Notes under the pieces: generated by a model
The model's database searches: none
Told to the model about the DNA's origin: nothing
The model's input: only the letters and a program-made list of their open reading frames with translations
DNA from: Xestospongia muta
Taxonomy: Eukaryota; Porifera; Demospongiae; Haplosclerida; Petrosiidae
Assembly (NCBI GenBank): GCA_963693285.1
Contig: OY848924.1
Location: 7,674,400 to 7,738,399 of the forward strand
Direction of reading: 5' to 3'
DNA: 64,000 nucleotides
Part shown: piece by piece, positions 23,716 to 40,155 of the stretch
Layout: each line of letters starts with the position of its first letter
Position numbering within the stretch: position 1 is the first letter of the stretch
Translations under genes and position numbers: made by a program

Positions 23716-26700
23716 AACCTTTTCATTTTTGTCTTAGAACTAAGAAATGAATTAAATGAACAACAAAATCTCTCAAGAAGAGTTAGTAGTTTAGGAGCCG
23801 AGTTATCAGCTAAACAACAAATGATTATATCTATACAAAGAAAGTCTAGAGAGGAAAAGGTTAGATGATATTACAAATGAATGAATGGATGGACAGATGG
23901 ATGGATAGATGGATGGACAGATGGATGGATAGATGGATGGACAGATGGATGGATGGACAGATGGATGGATGGATGGATGGACAGATGGATGGATAGATGG
24001 ATGGACAGATGGATGGACAGATGGATGGATGGACAGATGGATGGATGGATGGATGGATGGATGGACAGATGGACAGATGGACAGAAGGAAGAACAAACAA
24101 ACAAATGAATTAATTGAAATATGTCTGTATGTAGGCAACACTTGAATCAAAGATATCTGGGTTAATGCAACAACAACATTCTTTGGAAAACACTATTAAA
24201 GAACAGAGTTATTTGTTACAATCTTCAACCCAAACGACTAAAGATGTTGCATCACAACAGCTAGTAACCAAAGTACGAACTTAATATGTGTATATCAGAC
24301 ATATAACCACACAATACTGCCTTCTCTTATACAGGCAGAGATTCAGAAGTTAAAGGACGAAAAGGAACTTGTACAAACTACACTAGAAGCAACTAGATCA
24401 GCTCTTGTGGCAGACCAAAGAAAACTTAATAATATGGAAAAAGAAATGAAGACATTGCAGAAGTTGAAAGACGAGTATGAGAGAGAGAAAATTGTTTTAA
24501 GTGAACAACTGAAAAAGTTAGGAAAAGTCAAAGATGCTAATCAGAAATTAATGCAACAAGTTAAAGAGTATGAAATTAAAGTTCATAAAATGGAGCTAAC
24601 AAATAGCACAAAAGAAAAGGTAATTTTTTACTGTATCATGATCACCAATCCACTTATTCATACATCCATCTATTTATCTATCCATCCATCCATCCATCCA
24701 TCCATCCATCCATCCATCCATCCATCTATCCATCCATCTATCCATCCATCCATCCATCCATCTGACAGGAATATGAAGAGGCTTACATCAGAATTGCTGA
24801 CTTAGAGAAGAGGTTAGAACAAAATAAAGAGATAGTAGGCACAAAAGAAGAACAACTACAACACACAGAACAACACACACAAGAGGTAGAATAATTATTA
24901 TATAAATACTTACCTCTTGGTGTTCTTGTAGCTTCAATTACAACTTAAAAAGATGACAATGAGTCTACATTTAATAGAAAAACAGAAACAAGAAGTAGAG
25001 GACCAACTAAAAGAGGTAGAAAGAAATACCATGTGTGCATGATTAATAATGGTTGTATGTAATGAGTGAATGATCAATAATTGATAGCTTGTAATAAGTT
25101 TATTCATGGAAACTTATGCTCATCGAACATAGTACATATACTGGTATATAATATATAATTATGGTATATATAATATTGGAGCATAATGCTAACTGTACAT
25201 TTACAGGTTCTGTATTGTTTTTATAGAAAGACAAAGAACTAGATCTGACCAAATCATCCATGAATGACATCAGGAAAGAGAACGAATCCTTGTCATTACG
25301 ACAAAATCATACTGGTGCTCAGGTACGACAAGTTTTGTTTCCTTTAATCTCTATTACTAAAGGACAATGTAGATCAAAGCATTACAGACACAATTATTAA
25401 TTTCTCAAGAGAAACTAGATCTAACAGAGAGGGAGAGAGCAGATGGTTTTAACAAACTACAAGAAGTTGACAGAGAAATGATGTCACTGAAAGAAGAAGT
25501 GGATCAACTCGAGTCATTAATGTTAGTCAATTTGTCAGAACTGGAAGTAATATATTACCATTAATTTTTGATCAATTTAGGTATTCAAAAGAGGAAGTTG
25601 TTAAGAAACTGGAAGCCGAGATGTCCTCCTTGAGGGAAAGACAAACCTACTTGGAGTGTAATCTTCAACAGAAGCAAAATCATGTCGACAGGTTAGGTGG
25701 GTGTGTTCAAAAATTAGAAAAAAGAAAGAAAAAGCTACAAGAAGAAGTAAGACCACTCATCCATCCATCTATCCATCCATCCATCCATCCATCTGTCTGT
25801 CTGTCTATCTGCTTTTCCCATTCATCCATCCATCCATCCATTCATCCATCTGTCTGTCTGTCTATCTGTTTTTCCCATTCATCCATCTATCTATCCATCC
25901 GTTTATTAGCTCACTAAGTCAAAACAAGAAGAGAGTATTCTACGAGAGAGTAATAACGATTTGTTACAACAACTAGCCAAAGCTCAACTTGAATCTCAAG
26001 ATATTGAAGAGAAAATGTACAATGACAAGCAAAAGTTTATTGAAAGAAAGGAACAGTTATCATCATCAAAGTGAGTTATTCTCTACAATAGTTGTCATAG
26101 TAACAATCATAAAAACTTTAATAAATCATGCCACTAAATGGTTAACATTATATCAATGTATCATTGTATCATTGTCCTAGTTAATATTGTACCAATGTGT
26201 AGCTATTATTTAGCCAATCACATTACACCAATGTACCATTGAACCATTGTTCTATACCAGTGTATTTTATACTGACCATTAATAGGCATCATTACACCAA
26301 TGTACCATTGTACCATTGTTCTATACCAGTGTACTTTATACTGACCATTGATAGGCACCATTACACCAATGTACCATTGTACCATTGTTCTATACCAGTG
26401 TACTTTATACTGACCATTAATAGGCATCATTATACCCCATGTACCATTGTACCATTGTTCTATACCAATGTGTTAGTTATTGTTATGTTGTACTTATAGA
26501 CAACGATACCAGAAAACAAGACTAAGTTTAGAGTCTCGTCTCGATACTATGTCTGGTGAACTCCATACAACACAAACCCAACTAGAACATGAGATACAAT
26601 GGCGAGACCACGCCTCTTCATTTCATAAGTTGTTACTACAAGAAAAGAGTCAACTCCAAGCAATGTATAATTATTAATATTAATGAATGTGTGGATGGAT

Positions 26701-27183
26701 AGATAGATAAATGATGGATGGATGTCCTGAATGAATGTATGGATGAATGGATGACTAAATGGATAGATGGAATAAGATCTTATTCTCTGTCAAGGGTTAC
26801 AACACTAGAGGAAAAGTTGAGAGACAAGAACATTAAAATAATTGAGTTAGAAGCCGTTGTTCGACGTCTTCAGCAAGAGAATCAGATGATAGAGAGGAAA
26901 CTGGACCATATCTCACTCAACACATCTCTTCCTTTGACAATTACACGCAGACCAAGTCCATTGGTAAATTGGAACACTTTATACACAGAACAAACAGTTG
27001 TTCTTTATCACGATATAGCAGTCCTTCAGTAATAATTCTCTAGACAGACTAAAGTATGGCCATGACTGACTGTCTCCTTTATTTGTTTAGGGATATCACA
27101 GGCCAGAATCTCCCTTGATCGGATATGAGAGTACTAATGACACTTTTGGGCTACTATCAACCAAACTGAGCAGAACTACTTAA
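20367..27183 (+). CDS. large coiled-coil protein, family not recognised
   Basis: A gene of about twenty exons encoding an almost continuous coiled coil. The proposed start at 20367 reads [14 protein letters not shown], then a gttagt donor; the next exon, after ttctgtttcag at 20981, reads [17 protein letters not shown] in frame. Long exons at about 20982-21749 and 22353-23261 carry heptads rich in Lys, Glu, Gln and Leu ([35 protein letters not shown]). Exons separated by 45-400 bp introns continue to 27183, ending [19 protein letters not shown]. There are no membrane segments. The architecture is that of a centrosomal, golgin-like or ciliary-rootlet scaffold, but no family could be named. The gene contains many intronic tetranucleotide repeats. 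The first exon is the least certain part. Confidence 0.75.
23677..23713. repeat. (CA)n microsatellite in coiled-coil gene intron
   Basis: About eighteen CA units just after the exon that ends in VKEEAEG with a gtacct donor. Confidence 0.9.
23878..24085. repeat. (GATG/GACA)n repeat in coiled-coil gene intron
   Basis: About 208 bp of mixed gatg, gaca and gata tetranucleotides. It produces long open frames on both strands (DGWMDGW, HPSIHPS) that are repeat artefacts. Confidence 0.93.
24665..24767. repeat. (CATC)n repeat in coiled-coil gene intron
   Basis: About 100 bp of catc units ending four bases before the tctgacag acceptor of the exon beginning near 24770, so it forms the pyrimidine-containing stretch before the acceptor. 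Confidence 0.92.
25756..25905. repeat. compound (CATC)n/(TGTC)n repeat in coiled-coil gene intron
   Basis: Two copies of a block made of catc units followed by tgtctgtctatctg and tttcccattcatcc, filling almost the whole intron up to the acceptor near 25910. Confidence 0.9.
26221..26470. repeat. 69-bp minisatellite in coiled-coil gene intron
   Basis: About 3.6 copies of a 69-bp unit containing caccaatgtaccattg and ccagtgtactttatactg, period exactly 69 by start positions 26221, 26290, 26359 and 26428. Confidence 0.93.
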
Positions 27184-27781
27184 ATTGGACATTGCTATTT
27201 TTAATTGAATTGTTTATAATTGATACAGTCAACTAGTTTATAGTCACAGCTGATTCCCAACGTATAATTTTTTTTATCCCAGTACAAATTATGATTAAAG
27301 TCAAATTATTTTAGTAAATAAATTTGTTCACTTAAAAATTGACATCAAAGATGACAAGTGACCAGAACTATCACAGATATCATAAAATTATTAAAAAAAT
27401 TAAAATTGTGAACAGACTAAAACACTAAAAGTGACACAGAGTCGCAATACACGATAATTAGTTTGAAAACAATACATTAATAATTGAACCTATAATTTAA
27501 ATTTATTAATTAATTAAATATATACTCTTATTAGAAAACTGGGACATACCAATTTGGTCCAATTAATAACGAACAAGCAAGAAATAAATGAATTTAAAAA
27601 CTGAAAATGTTGACGGCTGCTACTTTGTTCATATTTCAATAATCATATTAATACCGGTTATCAGGGAAGAGGCACTAGAATCTAATTTAATTGGTATACT
27701 TTTTAATAAGTAATATTTTTGTTGATGTTTTGAACATCACAAATGATACATGTATATACAAGCACAAGATTCCTTGCATTT
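27184..27781. other. convergent 3' region between coiled-coil gene and FoxJ2/3 gene
   Basis: AT-rich sequence between the stop codons of two convergent genes. It holds their 3' untranslated regions and poly(A) signals. No coding exon was seen. Confidence 0.6.
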
Positions 27782-31558
<3,777 letters not shown>

Positions 31559-34500
31559 AAAGATTATCTTTTTGGTTCCGGGATAGGTGTCAAACAGCGA
31601 CTAAGGTAATGAGCTCCACCAACTTTTAAAATATTTTTCCACAGCAGGAGCAAACAACAAGAGACAACACTTTTACTCAATCAAAGGATAGGAACATTGA
31701 TCTAGATCTCTCCTCTTCTTTAAATCTTGTATTCTACCATGTAGTCATCCACATATAGACTACAAGTCAGCTAGCAGGCCTCTTTATCACTGCAGCAATG
31801 GCCCAGGAGACACGCCTTCCTTCTAATGTTACGGGGGCGGACAACTTAATGGTTCAAAATTCAAATATTCACAAAATAAGGCTTTACAATACAATAAGAA
31901 TCTTGGAGTTGAGTGAATATTTTTACAAATAAAATAAAAAAGAACTACTAGAAATAAAGAAAACTAATTTGTTAACGGTTGCTACAACACCTAATAAAAA
32001 CACAATGTTAATATTATCCCAATATCTACAAGTTACCTAGGAAGACAACAGCCGTAATATGACCACACATTACACTGATCACATCATGACCAAATTCTAA
32101 ATTTGTTTACCACTCTTCTTTGAAATAACTTGTCGGAACGAATAACACAACTTAGGCCTCACACGCAGACAAGTTGGCTCATACCTCACGGCAACCGCAT
32201 TAACCTACATCCCTTCCATTACATACAAGTTCACTAGTCCGTGACAAAAGGTTGTCGCATTCTACGTATGTAGATGGTTACATCACAGAGTATTAATTCA
32301 ATTTTTTAATTGTCCAATCACTTCTTTATCAAACATGACTTGTGCCTCATTTCAGACAAAGGTTCAAAACTATTGATGTTTTATTTAAATGGAACTGGTC
32401 AATTTGTTAAAGTATAAACCAACTCCTAAGTGAAAATTGAGAACATCCCTCCTCAAAACCACAATTTCCTTCCTGAGACACTAGACTTTTTGAAATGAGG
32501 AGGAGAGGCTTAGTGGGAGGAATCAGTCATTTCTTATTGATCTTAATAGTAACTGAACTCAATTTTGAAACACAAAGAAAGATTAAAGCTTAGTACAAAT
32601 ATATGCACTTAAGTTGAAACGCATCCCTCACTACTGACTGGAATAGTAAACCATGGAATGACAAACCAGAGCATACCAGATACAGAGACTTCTTTCTATT
32701 TGAACTCAGTAACATGATCTTATATGTGGTGAACACCCTAAAGTGAGAAAGTACATCAACAGCATTAAAGAGCTTTGTGAGGGCAAAATTAAAAAAATGT
32801 GCTTGATAAGACATATCTGGTTCTCATGTAATCAATAAATTGATATAATTATAACAAACTATTATGTAATATCCACATTGTATAAGTCACTATTGTTATG
32901 ATACTTTACATCATATGAGGTCATCCAACAGTTACCAAGGAGATGACTCTGTTACAAAAGAGCTATTTAATCGCAATCAAATAACTCGTGAGGTCGTAGA
33001 CTGTGGGTCTAAATTGACATCATTCTTGCACGACTGTCATATCCACAAAACCTAATTCATATAAAAAGCTTTTAAAAGTATCAATAACGTAACATGATCC
33101 AATGAGAAGCCAGCATCTACCACCAGTAAGAGGTGTAGGATGATGTTCTTCTAATTGTATTAAAGTAGCACCCATAGTCACTATGGTAAGGACATATATA
33201 CTCTATCTTTGCCGCAAAATGTAAGGACATCTGTCCGTCTCCATGCGCTGATGCTCAGGTATAATTTGAGTAGAGGAAGCCATTGTTATATAGAGTGTAT
33301 AAGTTGCGTATAAAATGGGTAACCGTTGAAATCATTTTCAGTAACTTGAGCCTAATGACTTGCGGCTCGCTAACTCTGAGGAGTTATATTAGTACTTATC
33401 ATTCTTTGAATTGCCAGAGACAAATGTTCCGTTAGACAAGGAGACCTCAGAGGTAAATATTAGACAAGACCACCCTCGTAGTGTACTCATTTGAAAGCAT
33501 AAAAATAGTTTTTTGTTTTAATGTATTACATAATGGACACCACACTTACTCTACTGACATCATAAGTCCAGTATGTACACGAAAACATAGCTTTAAGAAT
33601 TACTGAGATCATTATTACATGTATTCCAAATATGTTCAAAACACATCACAAAAGTTCTTCGTTTAATTCTTACTCAAGAAAATATCATTGTGTATAAGCA
33701 ATATGTTTTATTGTTAGTAAATAGACAGTGATAGTATCAAATTAGTCCATGTATGCTTAATATTTAGGATCACATCAGTGTGAAACGATATCACAGTTGT
33801 ATCAAATCAGATCATCTTTTTATCAATAACATATTAATACCATTATCAGATCAATATCATTACCAATATCAATATCATTATCTGATCAACATTGCAAAGA
33901 TTAACATCACATCAGATCTACATCAATATCACATCAAATCAACATCATCTCAGATCAAAATATATCAATGTTACATCAGATCAAACCATATCAATATCAT
34001 GTTACAATATCAGATCGTTATCACACTTTAGTCATGTTTTTTTTTATTTTACATGTTTTACTTATACATAAACATATTACAATGAACTCCAGCTCTCTAG
34101 GGGGGAGGCTGGCTTGGTTAGCATGTAATTGATCTTAGGAGTATTATTACAGTCAGAGTGAACAAACACAGTATGAAATGTCTTATTCATTATATAAAGA
34201 TGAGCTGTTTTCCTTTACTCCAGCTGTTAAACTAGTGCAGTGTTTGATTGGCTAATTGTTTATTAATTGGTGTGTATGGTAAACTAGGTAATGAAACTTA
34301 GTGTCTGTGAATGCGATATGTCAGCTGGTTATTGTGTTTACAGCTATATTGTGTCATTATGACTACTTGGCTACATGTATTACCAGGTCATTTTGTTACT
34401 GAATGGAGCAATCATATTATATGGAATAGCAAGTGTCAAATGTCAATAGTCAAGTATGTTTAAGATTGGATGATATAACTGTCAAACAGTGAACACATTT

Positions 34501-34643
34501 ATCATTGTTGATGTCACTGAGAACATGATATGTCACAGTCTTAGTAGCATAGAATTATTAATAATTGAAATGCTATAATATCCAGGGGGGGAAAATCATT
34601 TTTAGATGGAACAAATTATTAATTTGATAATTAATTATTAGCA
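31559..34643. other. intergenic region upstream of FoxJ2/3 and downstream of XPA
   Basis: About 3.1 kb with no exon recognised on either strand. It should contain the FoxJ2/3 promoter; a CpG-richer patch lies near 32120-32290. At 33780-34025 there is a degenerate direct repeat built from atcagatca, atcaatatca and similar steps. The open frame at 32590-32814 has no family match or splice context. Confidence 0.55.
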
Positions 34644-36068
34644 TTACATTTTTTCGAATGTTATACTGTGTCCGCATTCCTTGCATGATTTAGTCCACAT
34701 ATCAGTCTCTGAATTATATTGCTCCAGATGGTAGCTATGTGTGTGGGACTTTGACCGACTGACAGAAGTGGCATAAACTGTTTTGCGTAGCTCTTTAAAA
34801 GGAGAGAAAGAACAAGAAGAAGATAATGGATAGCATGGCAGAATTTAATATGAAATATTGTTAGGACAGTTGAGATGTTACTGGTAAGTTTTTCTTCTAT
34901 TAGGTGGTATGATATTGGATATAATGTAATAGATTTTGTCCTTTAAAGTGATCTTTATGTTATTATATATGTTCAATTTATATTGTAAGGACGCAAGCTC
35001 TTTATATAATATACATTGATAAAGGACATGTGTGGCCAAAATGTGACATTTCTATGTCAGAAATCCAGAAATTCAATCAGCTATTGGTATATAACTAAAG
35101 TACTATTATGGTATAAGTATGTGATAAAAGAATGCATGTCGTGTAATATTATGTAATTTCACTGTTGGTGGTTGAAAAAAATGAGCTTCTTAGAGTGCTA
35201 TGCATTTTGAGGTTTGACCATTTGATGCCAGGGAGAGCTTTGAGGTTAAGTCATCAAGGCTAATTAGGAATATTGTATTGAATACCACAGTGTATTAGAT
35301 AGAGTCACAAAAGTACTTCCAAGTATTTGTGGAATTTCCAGATTTTTTTAACATTAGTGAGAAACTATAGTAACAAAATCAACTGAGCTGAACAAGGCGT
35401 TGGTCATATCTGTTAGTCTACGGTTTGTTAAGTAAGCTTATATAAGCACGTGTTAATATCGCAAACTGTTGTCATAGTAGTGTGCTCATAAGATGGTATG
35501 TAGTACAGATTGCTAGGATGATTACTACTTAGAGTTCTACTATGTTTATTATTAGTTGTTGTAATTTTTAAATAATAAATGTATGGATGATTTGACTGGT
35601 ATCTATATTAGGTCACTGTGGTTAGCACTGATGTTTACTAGTCTAGAGTTTACTAATTGTAGCTATCCTAGGTCACTGTGGTAAGTACTGATGTTCACTA
35701 GTCTAGAGTTTACTAATTGTAGCTATCCTAGGTCACTGTGGTAAGTACTCCTGTAATTAATTAGTAATAATTAAGTACCTTTCACTTGTTTGGAATATTG
35801 GTTTCGTTTCTTTTTCTCCCTTGCTTCGCCTCTTTTCTTAATTTCTCTGTCCAGTCCTTCTTCTCCATCCCAAAGGTCATGTGACCTCTTGGCAATCTTT
35901 ACAAACCATAATACAAAGCATTTGACAAGTCATATGATAGTCACCTGACAGATCAAGTAGAGCTTCATGTCTCCTCTAGAACTGTGTGGGTTTCGTTTTA
36001 CTATATATGGTAATGGAGGTCCACCACGATCTTCAAAGTCACAATCTTTCAGTAGAAACCTCTGTAGG

Positions 36069-36140
<72 letters not shown>

Positions 36141-36733
36141 TTCAATTCAATAGAGTAAATAATAACTTACTTCCTTTGCTTCAGTCTTAGTAATCAAAGC
36201 ATGTGTTCCATTTGGATCTCTATAAACAGAAAGAAAATTTATTGTAACCATAGCAACAAAATGACCAACCTACATTCATTACAAACAGAACATTTGTAAC
36301 GACTCATCAAGAACGATTCGGCAAATCTTTTATGACATTCTTCACACAAAAAGAGTTCATCACCAACTGCTGGAGCTAGAGTATAGTTATAAAAAGGGTG
36401 TGGCTAGTTATAAATAATACCTTCCTCTTCTACTAGAGTTGGTCTTTTAGTAGTCAGTTTATCATCTAATTCATCTTCCAAGAAAAATCCACCATGTGTG
36501 TCCTCATAAAATAGTGATTTATCTGTTGCCATAGCAACATTGGGAGAATCTGCAGCTTTTGTCGGTATGGAATACGGTTTTTGATGTAGCCGAGATTTTC
36601 TCAAAGCAAGAGCTTTTTGTCGATTTTGTTCAGTTCTGTCCTTTTGTGCTTGTGTAATTATAGGAAGATCTAAGGAGACAGTAGTTGCCATGGTTACGTT
36701 TCCCTGTGAACTAGTTGGTAAATCAGCTGCCAT
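34644..36733 (-). CDS. XPA: XPA, nucleotide excision repair DNA-damage scaffold
   Basis: XPA binds distorted DNA and RPA, TFIIH and ERCC1 during nucleotide excision repair in the nucleus. Exon 1 starts at 36733 ([10 protein letters not shown]; an in-frame ATG at 36763 is possible) and has the basic helix [13 protein letters not shown], then [10 protein letters not shown], a match to the ERCC1-binding GGGF region. The zinc finger exon (about 36390-36270) has CEEC and CSVC spaced as in the C4 finger. [10 protein letters not shown], then RFLLKDCDF and [13 protein letters not shown], form the DNA-binding domain, and AKRSHDLW continues it. The last exon is 34792-34644: [20 protein letters not shown] to [13 protein letters not shown], the TFIIH-binding C-terminus with its CxxC. 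It joins in phase (VK/ELR) across an intron of about 0.98 kb. The gene is complete and all key cysteines are present. Confidence 0.95.
35601..35750. repeat. 60-bp direct repeat in the last XPA intron
   Basis: Two and a half copies, period 60 bp, with ggtcactgtgg at 35611, 35671 and 35731, followed by ctagtctagagtttacta and ttgtagctatccta. Confidence 0.92.
36071..36138. repeat. (GA/CT)n microsatellite at an XPA splice acceptor
   Basis: About 67 bp of GA on the plus strand, CT on the XPA transcript, followed by ctccctacag and the exon RFLLKDCDF. It is the pyrimidine tract of this acceptor. Confidence 0.95.
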
Positions 36734-36776
36734 TTTAATTTTAACCCTATAGAATTTAGCCACGCCCTAACCCCAA
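36734..36776. promoter_or_regulatory. 43-bp head-to-head gap between XPA and SLC45 copy A
   Basis: Only 43 bp lie between the two start codons. The gap holds agccacgccct at 36758-36768, the reverse complement of the GGGTGTGGCT-type element found before two other starts in this cluster. The two 5' untranslated regions must be minimal or overlap into the opposite coding exon. Confidence 0.6.
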
Positions 36777-38329
36777 ATGAATGAAGTTGACAATCTGATA
36801 GATGCTTCATCCGAACCATCTGAACACGAAGTTACTACTGACAATCGAGTCTCCAAAAGGACACCATTATGGAGGATTGTTCTACTCTGTGCAGTAGGAG
36901 GAGCAGTTGATTTAGGCTATGCCGTTGAAGGTGCATATGGAGCCCCATTGATTGTAGCAGCTGGTTTAGATATCCAGTATGCCAGTCTTATGTTAGGTCT
37001 CAGTCCCATTCTGGGGATTCTATTTCAAGCGTACTTAGGTACACTATCAGATCAATGTCAATCCAAATGGGGTAGGCGTCGACCGTTCATTCTTATTCTC
37101 TCGTTGACCTTATGCCTTGGGTTTAGTATGGCTCCTTTTGCCCCCTACCTTTCCACTCTCTCTATATCAGGAGCGAGGCATCTTGGTATTTTAATGACTA
37201 TTGTTGGTGTTTTAATATTGGACTTTAGCTTGGGTCAATTGCAGCTGCCATCCAGAGCGTATCTATTGGACTCTGTACCAACCAGCCAATCACAAATGGG
37301 TAATTTTATATATGCCGTTTTAATTGGAAGTGGTGCTTGTTTGGGTTTTGTTTTAAGTGCCATTGATTGGGTAAAGTTTTTAAATCGAGATATTAACATA
37401 GTCAATGAAATACAGGTAGTATTTGGAATAACTGTTGTGTTTGTACTGATAGCTCTGATATGTACTTTGGTAAGTGTTAAGGAGACACCGTATCAACTTA
37501 TTGAGGGGGAATATGATGCAGGAATGTGTTTGAAATGTTCCCCTTGGGCTAAGAGTCCCCAAAATTGTTGCCTTGATTTTTTTAGTTCAATTTTAGAGTC
37601 GATTAAATTTATTTGTCACATGTCAAAGCAAATGTGGATTTTGTGGTTTGCAGTGCTCTCTTTCTTTGTGTCCAACTTTGCTCTTCTCCTGTTCTTTACA
37701 ACATTCACTGGTGAATCGGTGTATGGTGGTATGTCAAATGCACCAGAAGATACCAAAGCATACCAACTCTATGTTGAAGGAGTACGGATGGGTTCCTGGG
37801 TGTTAGCAGGAGGTGCCGGATTAGCTGCCGTTCTCTCATTGGTCATGGATCGGATCGCTAATTGTATTGGATTGAAGACTCTGTTTTTAGTGATACAGTA
37901 TTTATTTGTAATGTCATCATTTGCACTAACTATACTTAACAATCATCCTTCGACAATGATTCTGAGTATTTTTGGTTTATTGAATCAGACAATTTATTTG
38001 TCTGTACCATTCACATTAATATCGAAATACAAGGTAAGAAAATAAATTGCAAATCAATAGTTGTTATAGTACCCTAAATTTAAATCTTATTTTGCTCGTA
38101 GGATGCAGGTATTATGTTCCGGAAACCATTACCTGGTGAACTGTCTAACAATGTTGAAGGTAGAGCTTGTTTTGTTATTAATTCGGCTATATTTATTGGG
38201 CAAATTGTAGCAGCATTTATCACTGGTCCTATTATAAAGTTGTTTCAAACTGCTACTGCAGCCATTATGGTTAGTTGTGTAACTGGTGCAGTGGCAGCTG
38301 TTGTATCAATTTATGTTGAAATACCATGA
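36777..38329 (+). CDS. SLC45-family MFS transporter, copy A
   Basis: SLC45 proteins are proton-coupled sugar transporters of the major facilitator superfamily with twelve membrane helices; SLC45A2 works in melanosomes. Exon 1 (36777-38032) starts MNEVDNLIDASSEPSE and contains PLWRIVLLCAVGGAVDLGYA, GLSPILGILFQAYLG and the SDQCQSKWGRRRPF loop typical of the family between helices 2 and 3. PSRAYLLDSVP and CSPWAKSPQNC follow. A single intron (about 38033-38101) interrupts YK/DAGIMFRKP, and exon 2 supplies the last two helices, ending YVEIP. This is the most diverged of three tandem copies. The first ATG is the only good start, 43 bp from XPA. Substrate is not deducible. Confidence 0.88.
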
Positions 38330-38563
38330 TATTTAATTATTTATGTGACGACCAATTTTTAATTATTCATAATCACCTCTTATATAATATTAATAATAAT
38401 TTATTAATATCAATAGCCCCACCCTACCAGTGACAACGTCTATAGTCATGTGTTGCTGATAGGGTGGGGCCGTTGATACTAAGAAATTATTATAAATATA
38501 ATAATGCTCAGAAGTTAGTTCGTTTTTAACACAAGAAAGGGCGTCTGGGTACAAGACTAGGAA

Positions 38564-40091
38564 ATGTCAACACTGGATAGCTTATTAACACTCAAGCCGA
38601 AGATACCGTTATGGCGTCTTTTTCTTCTCAGTGCTTCAGGAGGTTCAGTTGATCTTGGATATGCAGTGGAAGGAGCTTATGCTATTCCACTTATACAAGC
38701 AGCTGGAATACATCTCACTTATGCTACATTGGTCATATCTCTTAGTCCAATTGTTGGTTTGTTCTTCCAAATTTTTTTGGGTTCAGCTAGTGATCAATGT
38801 ACCTGTCAATGGGGAAGACGTAGACCATTCATTGTCTTGTTTGCAGTAATGGCAGCACTGGGTTTTGGATTGGCTCCATACAGCTTTTACTTTGAAGAAC
38901 TGAACTTTAGTCACAAACAGAATTTGGTAGCTGTGGGAGTAGTTGCTTGTGTTATCCTTTTAGATTTCAGTATTGGAGCACTGCAACTTCCAGCAAGAGC
39001 ATATTTACTAGATGTTGTACCTAGCTCTCAAACTCAAACTGGCAATTTTATCTTCACTATATCTATAGGAGCTAATGCAGCATTAGGATTTACATTAGGA
39101 ACTATCGATTGGTCATCCATAATAGGAATAAAAGTGACGATTGGCAATCAAGCCAAAATTGTGTTTGGAATCACTGGAGCTTTGATATTTATTTCAATGT
39201 TGTTGACAATATTTAGTGTGAAAGAAACTGTACCAACTGATGAAAATGTAGTTGGTCTCCAAAATAGTATTAATGAAAGTAGTCCTCTTTTACGACAGAA
39301 AAATAGAAAATTAACACCTGGATGTTGTTGCTGTAACTGTTTCATGACTTTCAAACAGTCAATTAGTGGTGTCTGTCAATTTATATATTACATGTCTCAT
39401 CAAATGTGGTTGCTATGGTTTGTAACATTATTAAGTTTTGTTGCAGAATTTTGTTATGCTTACACTTTTACTAGTTTTGTTGGTACTGTTATCTATGAAG
39501 GAGATCCTTTAGCACCAGAAGACTCATATTCCTATCAACAATATACTAAAGGACTGAGAATTGGATCAGTTGGTCTTATCATTTCTACTATAGCCTGTTC
39601 TATATTATCAATTGGTTTGGACTACATCACTCGATGGATTCGATTGAAAACAATCTTTCTTATAATTATAGCATATTTTACATTATGTACATGTCTTCTC
39701 ATGTATTTTCAGGAGGTGTATCAGGTGTTAATTCTTGGAGTAGCTTATGGACCTTTTCTAGGAATAATATTGACAGTACCTTATACACTTATTCCTATTT
39801 ATGAGGTAAGTAATAATTTATTCTTTATCTAGTGCCTTTCACTACATTTTACAGGAATCTGGGATGATGTTTCGTAAGAGTGCAGCTGGTCGGACAGCTG
39901 TGGTCAAAGGTAAAGCTATATCTGTCATTAACACTGCTATTTTTATTGGACAAATTGGTGCTACATTTTCAATTGGACCTGTTGTTGATGTAACTGGAGA
40001 CGGCAATTATTTTATGCTAATACCGTGTGTATTTGCTGCATTGACGTTTGGTATTACATTATTTTTAAACATGCCACGTACAACAAAGTAG
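38564..40091 (+). CDS. SLC45-family MFS transporter, copy B
   Basis: Starts MSTLDSLLTLKPKIPLWRLF. It has the same layout as copy A: twelve predicted helices, SDQCTCQWGRRRPF loop, LPARAYLLDVVP, a Cys-rich central loop (GCCCCNC), and one intron (about 39806-39855) splitting IYE/ESGMMFRKSAAG. It ends LNMPRTTK. Long blocks, including the first 180 codons and the region from APEDSYSYQQ to the end of exon 1, are nearly identical to copy C, while the central cytoplasmic loop is not. It lies 234 bp after copy A and 64 bp before copy C, all on the same strand. Confidence 0.88.
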
Positions 40092-40138
40092 AGTGCTGTT
40101 ATTAATTATTATTCATTGATCAATTAATTAATATTTGA

Positions 40139-40148
40139 GGGTGTGGCT
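40139..40148 (+). promoter_or_regulatory. GGGTGTGGCT (CACCC-box-like) element 7 bp before SLC45 copy C start
   Basis: The decamer lies between gene copies, seven bases before ATG 40156. The reverse complement AGCCACACCC is a KLF/Sp-type binding motif. The same decamer precedes HPS3. Promoter function is inference. Confidence 0.35.
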
Positions 40149-40155
40149 GTCAAAG

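Noticed and set aside
23806..24150. Open frames such as HPSIHPS and DGWMDGW (also near 24660-24770, 25750-25960)
   Set aside because: Tetranucleotide repeats inside introns of the coiled-coil gene, open in many frames on both strands.
32590..32814. 74-residue minus-strand open frame
   Set aside because: No family resemblance, no splice partners and no coding-like composition compared with flanking intergenic DNA.
36684..36697. Treating every GTTGCCAT-like site as a functional RFX X-box
   Set aside because: Some fall in coding exons where codon sequence alone explains them and several break the consensus, for example GTTGCCATGGTTAC. They are reported only as a recurrent motif.
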